The position numbers and the translations under genes were made by a program. A stretch of DNA of 64,000 nt from Nitrosarchaeum sp. (GTDB lineage Archaea; Thermoproteota; Nitrososphaeria; Nitrososphaerales; Nitrosopumilaceae), in NCBI GenBank assembly GCA_025699025.1, contig JAILWJ010000003.1, positions 154,192 through 218,191 on the forward strand. The letters are read 5' to 3'. Of the stretch, positions 24,277 to 32,358 are shown piece by piece. Position 1 is the stretch's first letter. Each line of letters starts with the position of its first letter. The notes under the pieces are model-generated. The model saw nothing but the letters and a program-made list of their open reading frames with translations. It was not told where the DNA came from and did not search any database.

Positions 24277-24516
24277 CTAATTCTGCCCCTCAATTCCCAT
24301 GAGAGTAAGGGTGGATCTGACATTGTCTATTTTTCTAATGTTCCAGATGATTATCTCGCGCAGTCTTTCTCTTTTGTCATGTTCAACCTTTGCTATAACA
24401 TCATAAGCGCCAAATGTTCCATGTACCTCCTTGACAGAATCTATGTGTTTGAGATTTTCAATTATATCCGTCTCTTTGCCAAACTCACTAGTGATTAAAA
24501 CAAAAGCAGTTACCAA
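24277..24516 (-). CDS. single Lrp/AsnC ligand-binding domain protein, 79 aa
   Basis: TTG start at 24516 (MVTAFVLITSEFGKE). One RAM domain: VKEVHGTFGAYDVIAKVE and RKIDNVRSTLTL. These stand-alone RAM proteins bind amino acids and can pair with full Lrp regulators. Operon with 23743. Confidence 0.85.
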   Translation of the reverse strand: MVTAFVLITSEFGKETDIIENLKHIDSVKEVHGTFGAYDVIAKVEHDKRERLREIIIWNIRKIDNVRSTLTLMGIEGQN

Positions 24517-24600
24517 CGATGAAGTTAGGCAAAAACATTATTTAAGAAAAACCATCCAGTTGATTTAAAAATATTGAGAAACTGCAATGATTTTCAAACA

Positions 24601-24855
24601 TTAGTAAAGAAGAGTAAACTTTTGCAGTCTAATGTAATGTGTCATCAAAAATTCCATGACATCGCGATCCTCGGCTTTATTGATAGGAGCCCCGTTTGCA
24701 ATTACGCTAAGATATTTTAGGTTCAGCTCAAGTTGGTGAATTGATTGTTTAACTCCTTTGATATAGTCAAATTTTAGAAACTCTTCAATGTCATTTTCTA
24801 TTTTCAGGATATCGTTTTTGAGGGTTTGAATATTCTGTCGAATGTCAGTTTGCAT
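24601..24855 (-). CDS. helical protein of unknown function, 84 aa
   Basis: ATG 24855 (MQTDIRQNIQ) chosen over TTG 24870. Two long helices (IQTLKNDILKIENDIEEFL and IHQLELNLKYLS) then a short third. No domain recognised. Confidence 0.55.
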   Translation of the reverse strand: MQTDIRQNIQTLKNDILKIENDIEEFLKFDYIKGVKQSIHQLELNLKYLSVIANGAPINKAEDRDVMEFLMTHYIRLQKFTLLY

Positions 24856-25035
24856 TGTACAATTTGGCAATCATGAAAAATAACCTTGGTTCTAAGATTT
24901 CTTAATTATTGTAAAAATAATGGAAAAAAATTAAACAGATGTTAATGATTTTCAAAATACTGTTTTTATGTCATAATGACGACTAGACCCTAGTAGTAAT
25001 CATCCAAAGAAAACATCGGTGGGAAGAGAAAATCG

Positions 25036-25137
25036 ATGGCAAAAGTCAATGGACTTGTGCGGTGGGTGGTTACTACGGTCATTTTTCTGATTCTAGTGAC
25101 ATTTGTGAAAATCCAGAATTATACAAGATTACTTTGA
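25036..25137 (+). CDS. possible single-TM peptide, 33 aa
   Basis: ATG 25036 codes MAKVNGLVRWVVTTVIFLIL plus a basic tail, one membrane helix. The stop overlaps the convergent gene's stop by nine bases. Confidence 0.35.
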   Translation: MAKVNGLVRWVVTTVIFLILVTFVKIQNYTRLL

Positions 25138-25575
25138 ATGCGTGTTGTCTAGAAAACGCAAAGACGTTTCTGCATACAAATTCATCATTGTATGAAGGTA
25201 TTCATCAAATGACTTTACTGCAGAGATTCGTGTTTTGACATATGCATCAAACAGTTTTGTGTTCATCTCAATGCTTTCAATCATGCTGTGTTTTAATGAC
25301 TGGGAATACTCTTTGAACAGCGATAGAATTTTTGGATCAATTTGAAACTTGTCAAAGTATTGTTTTTCTGCAATGTAGCATGTCCCAAAAACATCATCAA
25401 ACATGTGCAGATATGTAGAATACAAGTCAGAATAGTTTTGTACAAATGATGGTATCTGACATTCAAGTTTTCGTATGACTTCGGATGTATCTCCTTTCAT
25501 TAATTCACATATTGAAATCTTGTCTTGGTTTGTCTGCTCTTGTTTTTCCATATAGTATTTGGTACTTTCTAGCAT
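25129..25575 (-). CDS. all-helical protein, 148 aa
   Basis: No family recognised with certainty. Long amphipathic helices with several aromatic residues and no TM segment; the shape recalls phasin-like proteins on polyhydroxyalkanoate granules, which some of these archaea make, but no phaC/phaE lies nearby, so this is a guess. Confidence 0.5.
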   Translation of the reverse strand: MLESTKYYMEKQEQTNQDKISICELMKGDTSEVIRKLECQIPSFVQNYSDLYSTYLHMFDDVFGTCYIAEKQYFDKFQIDPKILSLFKEYSQSLKHSMIESIEMNTKLFDAYVKTRISAVKSFDEYLHTMMNLYAETSLRFLDNTHSK

Positions 25576-25751
25576 TTAACAGATTTGCCCAAAGATTTGA
25601 TTTTCAGGCTGGCATAACACATGAAAAATTAACAAGTGTCAAAAAATATCAATTAAAAAATATTTGAATTGAATGAGTTTTGATTGTATTAATATGGAAA
25701 AAACAAATCACCAAAACTAGGAATAAATAACAAAGAAGATGTCACTAGATT

Positions 25752-26045
25752 GTGCTAGCTGTAATAGTGATTCCTCTGATGATAACAGCTATAATAGGCA
25801 TCATAGGATATGTGATATATCGAATGGTCATCTTTGACTATTTGTGCAATAGATCGGTCAATTCAACCTTGCAAAGATACAACATTAAAAAAACGCAATT
25901 TCAGATAACCAGAGAATACTACCAAAGCAAGGGCGAATCAATATCTGAAAAGAGAATACTTCAACTCACCAAACAGTACAGACAGAGAGAGCCTGAGCAG
26001 TTTCTTGCAATGTATGATTCAATTAGAGAAAAATCTGAGAAATAA
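25752..26045 (+). CDS. membrane-anchored helical protein, 97 aa
   Basis: GTG start at 25752. One N-terminal TM segment (MLAVIVIPLMITAIIGIIGYVIY) then a basic, charged helical cytoplasmic part with KRILQLTKQYRQREPEQFL. Convergent with the prohibitin gene, eight bases between stops. Function unknown. Confidence 0.6.
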   Translation: MLAVIVIPLMITAIIGIIGYVIYRMVIFDYLCNRSVNSTLQRYNIKKTQFQITREYYQSKGESISEKRILQLTKQYRQREPEQFLAMYDSIREKSEK

Positions 26046-26052
26046 ATACGGA

Positions 26053-26913
26053 TTACTTGGTGGGTATCTGTATGAACGGGGTTCCGCCTTCTCCAACTAC
26101 TAGTGGCAGTTTGCCATCCCAAGCCTGCACTTTAAGCCATTCCAGATAGTTTGGGTTTTGTGCCAATGCCTCGTTGATTATTCGGATTGCCTCGGCTTCG
26201 CCTTCGGCTTCTGCTACGTTTGCAGCAGCAATACCTTTTGCCTGCTGTTCTTGCTGTCTTGCCTCGACCTCAATTCTTCGAAGATCATTTTCTGCTTTGA
26301 GAGCTTTTTGCTCAGCCTCTACTTTGGATTCTATTGCCTGGGAAAATAGTGGAGAGAATTGAAAATCGGTGATAGATATGGCATCAGTATTAATGTGGTA
26401 TGGAATAAGGCGGGCAGTAATTTCAGTCTCTATATCAGATTTTACTAGAGGTCTTTTTGTAATTAGTTCCTCTGCATTGTATTTTGCAGTGATTTGTTTA
26501 ACTACTTCTTCTACTGCTGGTTGAATAATTCTATTTTCATAGTCTAGACCTACTTCTTTGTACAATACATGTACCGAATTTGGAGATGCTCTATAGTTTA
26601 CGGTCACTTCGGTGGACACCGTTTGGAGGTCCCTTGATGCGCCAGACGTTCCCTTAACATACTTTAGTGTTCTGACCTCCATGTTTACGACTTTATCTTG
26701 AAATGGCACTACAAAATGCAATCCTTCTTCTAACGGAGGAACGGTTGTATCCACAGCACTCCAATGTAACAATACGCCTCTGTTTCCAGATTCTACTATT
26801 TGTACAGAAGTAGACGATATAACTGCAATTAAAACAAGTCCAATTACGCCTAAAATTATTAGTTTAGCTTTACCAAAATTTACTTCAATTTTTGGTTGCT
26901 GATACTTGGACAC
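26053..26913 (-). CDS. prohibitin/SPFH (Band 7) family membrane protein
   Basis: 286 aa. One TM helix at about 14-33, then the Band 7 domain (VESGNRGVLLHWSAVDTTVPPLEEGLHFVVPF, split here only to name it) and an Ala/Glu-rich coiled coil (ALKAENDLRRIEVEARQQEQ), with the usual C-terminal NPNYLEWLKVQAWDGKLP. Prohibitin-like proteins form rings in membranes and steady other membrane proteins. ATG 26913. Confidence 0.92.
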   Translation of the reverse strand: MSKYQQPKIEVNFGKAKLIILGVIGLVLIAVISSTSVQIVESGNRGVLLHWSAVDTTVPPLEEGLHFVVPFQDKVVNMEVRTLKYVKGTSGASRDLQTVSTEVTVNYRASPNSVHVLYKEVGLDYENRIIQPAVEEVVKQITAKYNAEELITKRPLVKSDIETEITARLIPYHINTDAISITDFQFSPLFSQAIESKVEAEQKALKAENDLRRIEVEARQQEQQAKGIAAANVAEAEGEAEAIRIINEALAQNPNYLEWLKVQAWDGKLPLVVGEGGTPFIQIPTK

Positions 26914-27028
26914 TGTGTTTTGTTCTCATCACTACTATTATACCATGTTATCTTTGTTTTGGTAGATCAAATCTATCTTTAGTTACAAAATAACAATGAT
27001 GAAATATGTTTGATTCTTGAGATTTTAC

Positions 27029-27442
27029 ATGGCAGACGACAATCTTTTGTGGATTTATTTGATATTTCTCATAATTCCGTTATCTAGAATCATACCGCGT
27101 CTGATAAAAAAATGGAAGTCAAATAACACCACGAAGACTTTAGGATCAGAGAGAACACCTCACATAAAGACCACGATTCCTGAAACAAGGGAATTTGCAG
27201 ATATACAAAACAAATCATCCCCAAAAACAGATGAAATGAAAGTATTAGGCGAACTTGTTCAAGGCACAAAAAACTTTGAGATACTTCAGAAAAAATTAGA
27301 ATTAGATAGTGAAGCATTAAACTCTATTTTAGAGGGATTAGAAAACAAAAAACTGATGAGAGTGCAACAAAAGCAGGGAATCTTAGGGCAAAAAATAGAA
27401 TTGTACCCAACTGAAGAAGGGATCAAGAAATATTATTCTTGA
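27029..27442 (+). CDS. membrane-anchored winged-helix protein
   Basis: ATG 27029 (MADDNLLWIYLIFLIIPLSR): one TM, a basic linker, then a winged helix near the C-terminus (about 70-135): KVLGELVQGTKNFEILQKKL, LDSEALNSILEGLENKKLM, then a wing ending LYPTEEGIKKY. A membrane-tethered DNA-binding protein is inferred. The longer TTG start at 27017 adds four residues. Confidence 0.7.
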   Translation: MADDNLLWIYLIFLIIPLSRIIPRLIKKWKSNNTTKTLGSERTPHIKTTIPETREFADIQNKSSPKTDEMKVLGELVQGTKNFEILQKKLELDSEALNSILEGLENKKLMRVQQKQGILGQKIELYPTEEGIKKYYS

Positions 27443-27641
27443 CAGTAAAAATTCAGAATATTTTTAGAAATTCTAATGAAAGGATACCATCACAAATGCA
27501 AGAGTGAATATGTGGTTAATGAGATTAGACTTAGGCCCTCGAGGTGATGTGTCAACTTTATTCGTTCCTAACAATCTCAGGCGTGAAAATCACAAATTAA
27601 AAGCAAAAAAATATCAAAATCTGAAATTAATAAATAAAATT

Positions 27642-28343
27642 CTACGGAACCGTCAGGTGAACACCAATACAACTAAAATTTGTTCTGTCTCTTATTTCAG
27701 AATCTTGATTTCCTGAGAATTGGTATATGAATACAGTGTCTTGAAGATAAGTGCCATAACTAGTTATTTCACACGATACAAATTCCCAAGTTTGGATTGT
27801 TTTTCCCCTGCCGTCCAACACTTCAATGTCTACATCAAATTTGTTTAGAAGATCCCCTCTGTCCATCCAATCACCTACAAATTTGTAAAATTGTTTTTTA
27901 TCAGCACTGGGCAAAGACTCTAAAAAGAATTTTGGATTGATGTCTCTAAAATCATACATTCTACCACGAGGATCATCTGCTGTACCAGGCTCAGAAGTGG
28001 AGATTTCAAATTTTTCAAAATGTGAAACTGCAATTGGTGATACAATGTTTGAAAGTGTTACTCTAAATGATTGAGCCCGGTCTTCATCTGTTAATGCAGT
28101 TTGGGCAGCAGTTACTTCAGCGATTGGAATTTGAATTATTCCATTAGCAATAAGATATTGTAGTGATTGGACATAATCTGATTCACTAATAGTTCCTTCA
28201 GACCACCATTTTGCATTATTTTTAACCCAATCAGGAATTGTAGAGTCTGTAGCTGATGCAACAATTGAGAAACTTAGGAATCCAACAAGACTAATCGTAA
28301 ACAATATCGAAAATTTGCTTGGAATTTTTTTCAAATTTATCAT
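27642..28343 (-). CDS. secreted protein: WVKNNAKWW module plus C-terminal cysteine domain
   Basis: 233 aa with signal peptide 1-30. Module 1 (about 35-72): IPDWVKNNAKWWSEGTISES...YLIANGIIQI. The C-terminal domain (about 90-233) ends FDVDIEVLDG...FVSCEITSYGTYLQDT...FSCIGVHLT and matches each of the three repeats of the gene at 59302. Extracellular; role unknown. Confidence 0.75.
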   Translation of the reverse strand: MINLKKIPSKFSILFTISLVGFLSFSIVASATDSTIPDWVKNNAKWWSEGTISESDYVQSLQYLIANGIIQIPIAEVTAAQTALTDEDRAQSFRVTLSNIVSPIAVSHFEKFEISTSEPGTADDPRGRMYDFRDINPKFFLESLPSADKKQFYKFVGDWMDRGDLLNKFDVDIEVLDGRGKTIQTWEFVSCEITSYGTYLQDTVFIYQFSGNQDSEIRDRTNFSCIGVHLTVP

Positions 28344-28716
28344 GGAGATTTGTAGATTATCAGAAACATGTTACAGATATAAACAATTACTGTCTTCCAG
28401 CATCAAAACAATGCAAATAGTCTTTTAGGATACACAGATATTCGAATATAGGATTCATTTATTTTCGTAGTTGGCATGTCAGTTGATTTTTCTACAAAAA
28501 AATATCTGATCACACATGGCAAGTGACTAAAATGCATTAACTGGCGGTGATGTATCAACTTAATTCAAATCCTTTCAATTTTGTTCAAAAAATAGGCACG
28601 AAATATCAAAGAAATGGTTGGTAAAAAATTAATTCGCACACACTGCAAATGATGCTAGAAACATGATCAAGGCAAAGATTTTGCATGTGCAATATGTTAT
28701 TTTTACAGATAAATTA
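28344..28716. other. gap of 373 bp with a direct repeat half
   Basis: No convincing ORF or RNA. GGTGATGTATCAACTT at 28546-28561 repeats 27543-27558 (15 of 16 bases), one copy on each side of the gene at 27642. Confidence 0.3.
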
Positions 28717-29133
28717 TCAGGTGTATTTTGGGGATTGGTAATCCTTGTGAACGACTAGTTGATCAAAGCCTTCATCTTTTGTAGGTGTCTCAAGTTCTTT
28801 TAACTGCTTGTTGATTACTGCCATGGGAAACTGCTCATTTCTTCGCAGTGTTCTTTGCTGAAGCAAACCTACAGAAGTATTCATAAAAATTCCAATAATT
28901 TTGGCATTGTATTTTTTTGCAAGATCAATGTGCATCTTTCTAATCTTTTCTGTCAGGTTTGTGTCATCTACAACCACATTCTTTCCACGCTTTAAGCACT
29001 CTTCGATGTATTCCATCTCTTTTTTCCTGTTGTTATCAAAGTATGACAATTGGACAACCTCATGGTCAAAGTTTGCTTTTCTGTACGTGGTTTTTCCACT
29101 CAGTGCAATACCAATCATAATGACGTATTCCAT
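28717..29133 (-). CDS. P-loop kinase, polynucleotide kinase-like
   Basis: 138 aa from ATG 29133 (MEYVIMIGIALSGKTTYRK); the longer frame adds a poor leader. Walker A G-x4-GKT (GIALSGKT), then KNVVVDDTNLTEKIR, the Asp pair and Asn-Leu typical of PNK/AAA_33 kinases, and RTLRRNEQFP as lid arginines. It should move the ATP gamma-phosphate to a nucleic acid or small molecule; the substrate is unknown. Confidence 0.85.
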   Translation of the reverse strand: MEYVIMIGIALSGKTTYRKANFDHEVVQLSYFDNNRKKEMEYIEECLKRGKNVVVDDTNLTEKIRKMHIDLAKKYNAKIIGIFMNTSVGLLQQRTLRRNEQFPMAVINKQLKELETPTKDEGFDQLVVHKDYQSPKYT

Positions 29134-29289
29134 GCATAGTGATAGGCAGGCATTTTGGATAAGAGTTGTTATTGTACCTTGAATGATCTTTTGAAGGGAT
29201 TTCAAATCATGGAAGATGAAAAGATGGATTTGACACCAGCGTATTAAAAGACGTCAACAAAACTTTTTACTCTGCCCATCACCTTGAGC

Positions 29290-29676
29290 ATGTACTTGAA
29301 GTACAGGTTTACACCTAATGATTTAGAGTGGCATCAGACAATACTTAATGCATTTGAAAACATTTTGAAGATGAAAATTAAGCCAGTTCTTGTTTATGAC
29401 AGAAAACATTTTTCCAAGTACGTATACAAGGGGAGTACAAGACCAAATGCAATATGGGCAGAATGCATCAAAGAATGCGGGACAATTTGGCTAAACCCAC
29501 ACCTCTCATCGGAGCCAAAAGTAGAAACAGTGAACACCATCTATCACGAATGTCTGCACGTAAAATATCCCAAATTATCTGAAAGAGAAGTAAGAAAACT
29601 TGCAGACAAGATGATTCCAGTTGCACCGTCAATGACAACAAAGAAATCCAAATTTGATATCACACACAAAAAATAG
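29290..29676 (+). CDS. putative zinc metallopeptidase-like protein
   Basis: 128 aa from ATG 29290 (TTG 29284 also in frame). Residues near 82-87 read YHECLH, an H-E-x2-H zinc-hydrolase signature within a helix, with preceding strand TIWLNPHL as in SprT/WSS1-like or minimal gluzincin folds. The third ligand is not obvious. Divergent from the kinase gene by 156 bp. Confidence 0.65.
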   Translation: MYLKYRFTPNDLEWHQTILNAFENILKMKIKPVLVYDRKHFSKYVYKGSTRPNAIWAECIKECGTIWLNPHLSSEPKVETVNTIYHECLHVKYPKLSEREVRKLADKMIPVAPSMTTKKSKFDITHKK

Positions 29677-29730
29677 TAACGTCAAGATCTCAGAATTCAG
29701 CATTTAGTTTCTAGTCAGTGTAAATCAAGT

Positions 29731-29943
29731 TCATGCATTTTCTCTCATCACTGCTTCTACTTTTTTTTCTTCTTCAAACATAACTTGCTCAAATTCCTCT
29801 CTTAACTTGTCACATTTTGCTTGTTTCTCAGTTTCATTCATTTTTGAAAATCTAATATCTCTGATTTCATTGACAATTGCGGAGATTTTTTCATTTGTTT
29901 CATACATGATTTCGTCAATATTTTTTTGTGCTTTTGGATTCAT
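29731..29943 (-). CDS. coiled-coil protein, 70 aa
   Basis: Almost entirely one charged helical hairpin (IDEIMYETNEKISAIVNEIR, then EKQAKCDKLREEFEQ). No TM, no known family. ATG 29943. Confidence 0.6.
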   Translation of the reverse strand: MNPKAQKNIDEIMYETNEKISAIVNEIRDIRFSKMNETEKQAKCDKLREEFEQVMFEEEKKVEAVMRENA

Positions 29944-30047
29944 TTCTTGTACGCCACATTATCATTAAATTCATGACATTAAATGATTACTGACTTTTAC
30001 TTTTGATAATTGTGTGTGATGTTTAATTATTATGTTCACGTATAGTT

Positions 30048-30145
30048 GTTGCATTAAACTTCGGTTTAGTGCACCGCACGGAAACGTAGGGTATTAACCC
30101 AAGCAACATACTTTGGTATGACGTTTTTGCGTTTCCGTGTTTTTC
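30048..30145 (+). ncRNA. candidate structured RNA, ~95 nt
   Basis: Four helices are readable: P1 30051-30059/30064-30072 capped by a TTCG tetraloop; P2 30077-30086/30130-30139 (CACGGAAACG/CGTTTCCGTG, 10 perfect bp) enclosing P3 30089-30092/30097-30100 (GGGT/ACCC) and P4 30107-30111/30116-30120 (CATAC/GTATG). TTTAATTAT (30022-30030) gives a TATA box about 26 bp before P1, and T5 follows P2. AAACGT (30082-30087) could instead pair with ACGTTT (30121-30126). It ends ~48 bp before the ATG at 30193. Either a free small RNA or a switching leader. No Rfam family recognised. Confidence 0.55.
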
Positions 30146-30192
30146 AAGTGCCGAGGGTTTAAAAGACTAGAATTGCAATTAAGAGCAAAACA

Positions 30193-30693
30193 ATGAGCAT
30201 TTACAAAACACTGAGAAGCATTGCAGATATTTGTGCAACCAAAATGAGATTCAAAAGAAAAACAACACTAAAAATTAGCGACATAGACGGAGATTCAGAA
30301 ATCATATCAATTGATAAAATTGGCATCACGGATTTAGGATTAGGCGTCATAATATTCAAAACAAGTGATGGTAACGAATTTCCAATTTCAGCATTTTCTG
30401 CAGAGACTGCAAAAATAATTTCAGAATTTCAGGAAGGCAGAATCAATGAGATTCCCACTACATATAACATAGTAGAACAGGTATGTGAGGAGTTTGAAAT
30501 ACAGTTAGTCAAAGTGAGAATATATGATAATGGTAATGCACTAAGGGCAAACCTGTATTTTACGGGCAAGAAAGATTTGGTTTTGAGAAATTATAGAGCT
30601 TCAGATGCAATTGCACTTGCAGTACTGTATAGAATCCCCATCTTGATCAAAAAGAGCATTCTGCACCAAAGTCCTCAGATCAAAACAAAATAA
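30193..30693 (+). CDS. bifunctional nuclease (BFN/DUF151) domain protein
   Basis: 166 aa. The C-terminal half fits DUF151: VRIYDNGNALRANLYF...LRNYRASDAIALAVLYRIPILI. DUF151 proteins may be nucleases or nucleotide-linked enzymes. The N-terminal part is soluble beta-rich. The folded RNA candidate lies just upstream, so this gene is the best candidate for its control, if it is a leader. Confidence 0.85.
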   Translation: MSIYKTLRSIADICATKMRFKRKTTLKISDIDGDSEIISIDKIGITDLGLGVIIFKTSDGNEFPISAFSAETAKIISEFQEGRINEIPTTYNIVEQVCEEFEIQLVKVRIYDNGNALRANLYFTGKKDLVLRNYRASDAIALAVLYRIPILIKKSILHQSPQIKTK

Positions 30694-30987
30694 CTTTCAA
30701 TTTTGAATGTCAATACTTGACAGAGATTATCAAAACTGATAGTATATGGCATAATAAAATATTTAAAAAAGATAATGGGCGAATAGTTCATTCTATTTAT
30801 TTTTCCTTATTTCTTATTGACAATGCACTTGCTGAGACATGTAAGGTGTTCATAAATAACAAAAAAGGGCGTGAATGAGAAGTGACACACATACACACGA
30901 AGACAAAGCGTAGGAATTGATTCTTCTCACCCACAATGGCGGTTTGCTCTTCATTTTCTTGTAAGCATGTTTTGAATATAACAAAAT
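30694..30987. other. gap without supported gene
   Basis: A reverse ORF (30797-31000) has no recognisable content and starts inside the operator repeat. I see no convincing feature. Confidence 0.3.
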
Positions 30988-31010
30988 TGGTACATTTCAT
31001 CTTTGTACCA
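30988..31010. promoter_or_regulatory. inverted repeat TGGTACA-N9-TGTACCA, copy 3
   Basis: A perfect 7-bp inverted repeat with nine-base spacer ATTTCATCT-like, identical in form to the tandem pair at 33731-33776. It is 36 bp past the end of the thioredoxin-CcdA gene. Confidence 0.55.
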
Positions 31011-31046
31011 TTGTTTTGATTTTGTTAAACTATTTGACATGCATGT

Positions 31047-32357
31047 TTACTGGAAGTTAAAACCAAACGAGGTATTGAAAATATCGGATAAGACAGTAAG
31101 TGTTCCTGTCAATAGTATAATTCCAATTCCAATAAACAGCAACCCGCTAATTCTCTCAATCCACATCAATCTATTTTTAATAAACGAGGTAAATGCGAGG
31201 ATTCTGTCTATTGCAAAAGCAGATAACAAAAATGGAATTGCCAATCCTGCCGAATAAATTGAAAGTAAGAGTGCGCCTGACAGCACAGATGAGCTTGATG
31301 CAGCTATAGTCAATATTCCTGCAAGAATTGGTCCAATACAAGGAGTCCATCCTGCACCAAAAGCCATTCCAACCAAAAAAGTGCCAGACTTGCCAGAGGA
31401 TTTTTTTGTCACGTCAAACTTTATTTGTCGCTCAAGCCACTTTATGCGAAATACTCCCAACAGATGCAGTCCAAGTACAATTAGGATCACTCCACCTATT
31501 CTTTCAATCCATTGGGATGCATTAAGAAACAAAGATCCTGCAAATGCCACAGTAGAGCCAAGAAGTATGAATATTGTCGAGAATCCAAGTACAAACAATA
31601 TTCCTCTAGACGTTGCAGAGATTCTCAGTTTTTTCTTGTTTAGATTTGATTTTTCAGACATTTCCTTTACGCTAAGGCCAGTCAGAAATGAGGCATACAC
31701 TGGTATGAGGGGCAAGACACACGGAGATAAGAAGCTTAACAGTCCTGCGCTAAACGCTATTGCAGCACCTACAGCAATATTTTCCCCAATACCGTTTGTA
31801 GAGTCATCTCCAACATATTCCAAATCCATCAAAGCCAGCTCTACTCTGGAAATCGTGCTATCGGCCATAGGATCAAATGCTCCTCTCCACTGATGCAGTA
31901 TTTTACCGTCTTTGTTAATCAGTACAGTTTCAGGAACCCCTATAGTTCTAAAAGCAAATTGGAACTTGTCTTCAAGATCATGCCAAATTGTATATGATAT
32001 GTTTTGAGACTCTAGAAAATTTTGAATCATCTGGTTAGAACCTTTGTCATCAATACTTACACCTATCACAGAAAATTCAGATTCAGAAAATCTGTTTTGA
32101 AGTTCTTGTAGTGCAGGCATCTCTTCTCTGCAAGGCTCACACCATGTAGCCCACACATTTATCATCACTACGCTTCCGTCCAAGTCTGAAAGCGATACCT
32201 GATTTCCGTCAAGTGTGACTGCAGTGTAGTTAGGAGCATCAGGCAAGATTGATGTTTGTGCAAAAGAGAGCAGATCAGGATAAAAGGAATTCGTAATTAA
32301 TAATACTCCAAAAAATATCATTGAAATGTACGCAATTTTTTTGGTATATTTTGACAT
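31047..32357 (-). CDS. TlpA-like thioredoxin fused to CcdA/DsbD membrane domain
   Basis: 436 aa from ATG 32357 (MSKYTKKIAY). TM1 about 8-28; thioredoxin-fold domain (about 35-165) with active site C73-E-P-C76 (NVWATWCEPCREEMPAL). A six-TM CcdA domain follows (about 195-420), with catalytic Cys in LSPC213VLPLIP and WTPC340IGP. The membrane part should pass electrons from the cytoplasm to the attached outer thioredoxin, to reduce proteins (cytochrome or copper-site maturation). The gene starts one base after the upstream stop. Confidence 0.92.
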   Translation of the reverse strand: MSKYTKKIAYISMIFFGVLLITNSFYPDLLSFAQTSILPDAPNYTAVTLDGNQVSLSDLDGSVVMINVWATWCEPCREEMPALQELQNRFSESEFSVIGVSIDDKGSNQMIQNFLESQNISYTIWHDLEDKFQFAFRTIGVPETVLINKDGKILHQWRGAFDPMADSTISRVELALMDLEYVGDDSTNGIGENIAVGAAIAFSAGLLSFLSPCVLPLIPVYASFLTGLSVKEMSEKSNLNKKKLRISATSRGILFVLGFSTIFILLGSTVAFAGSLFLNASQWIERIGGVILIVLGLHLLGVFRIKWLERQIKFDVTKKSSGKSGTFLVGMAFGAGWTPCIGPILAGILTIAASSSSVLSGALLLSIYSAGLAIPFLLSAFAIDRILAFTSFIKNRLMWIERISGLLFIGIGIILLTGTLTVLSDIFNTSFGFNFQ

Positions 32358-32358
32358 G

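Noticed and set aside
27504-27716. 70-codon plus ORF
   Set aside because: Overlaps the supported secreted-protein gene and lacks protein-like features.
30797-31000. 67-codon reverse ORF
   Set aside because: Starts inside the operator repeat and has unusual composition; no domain.
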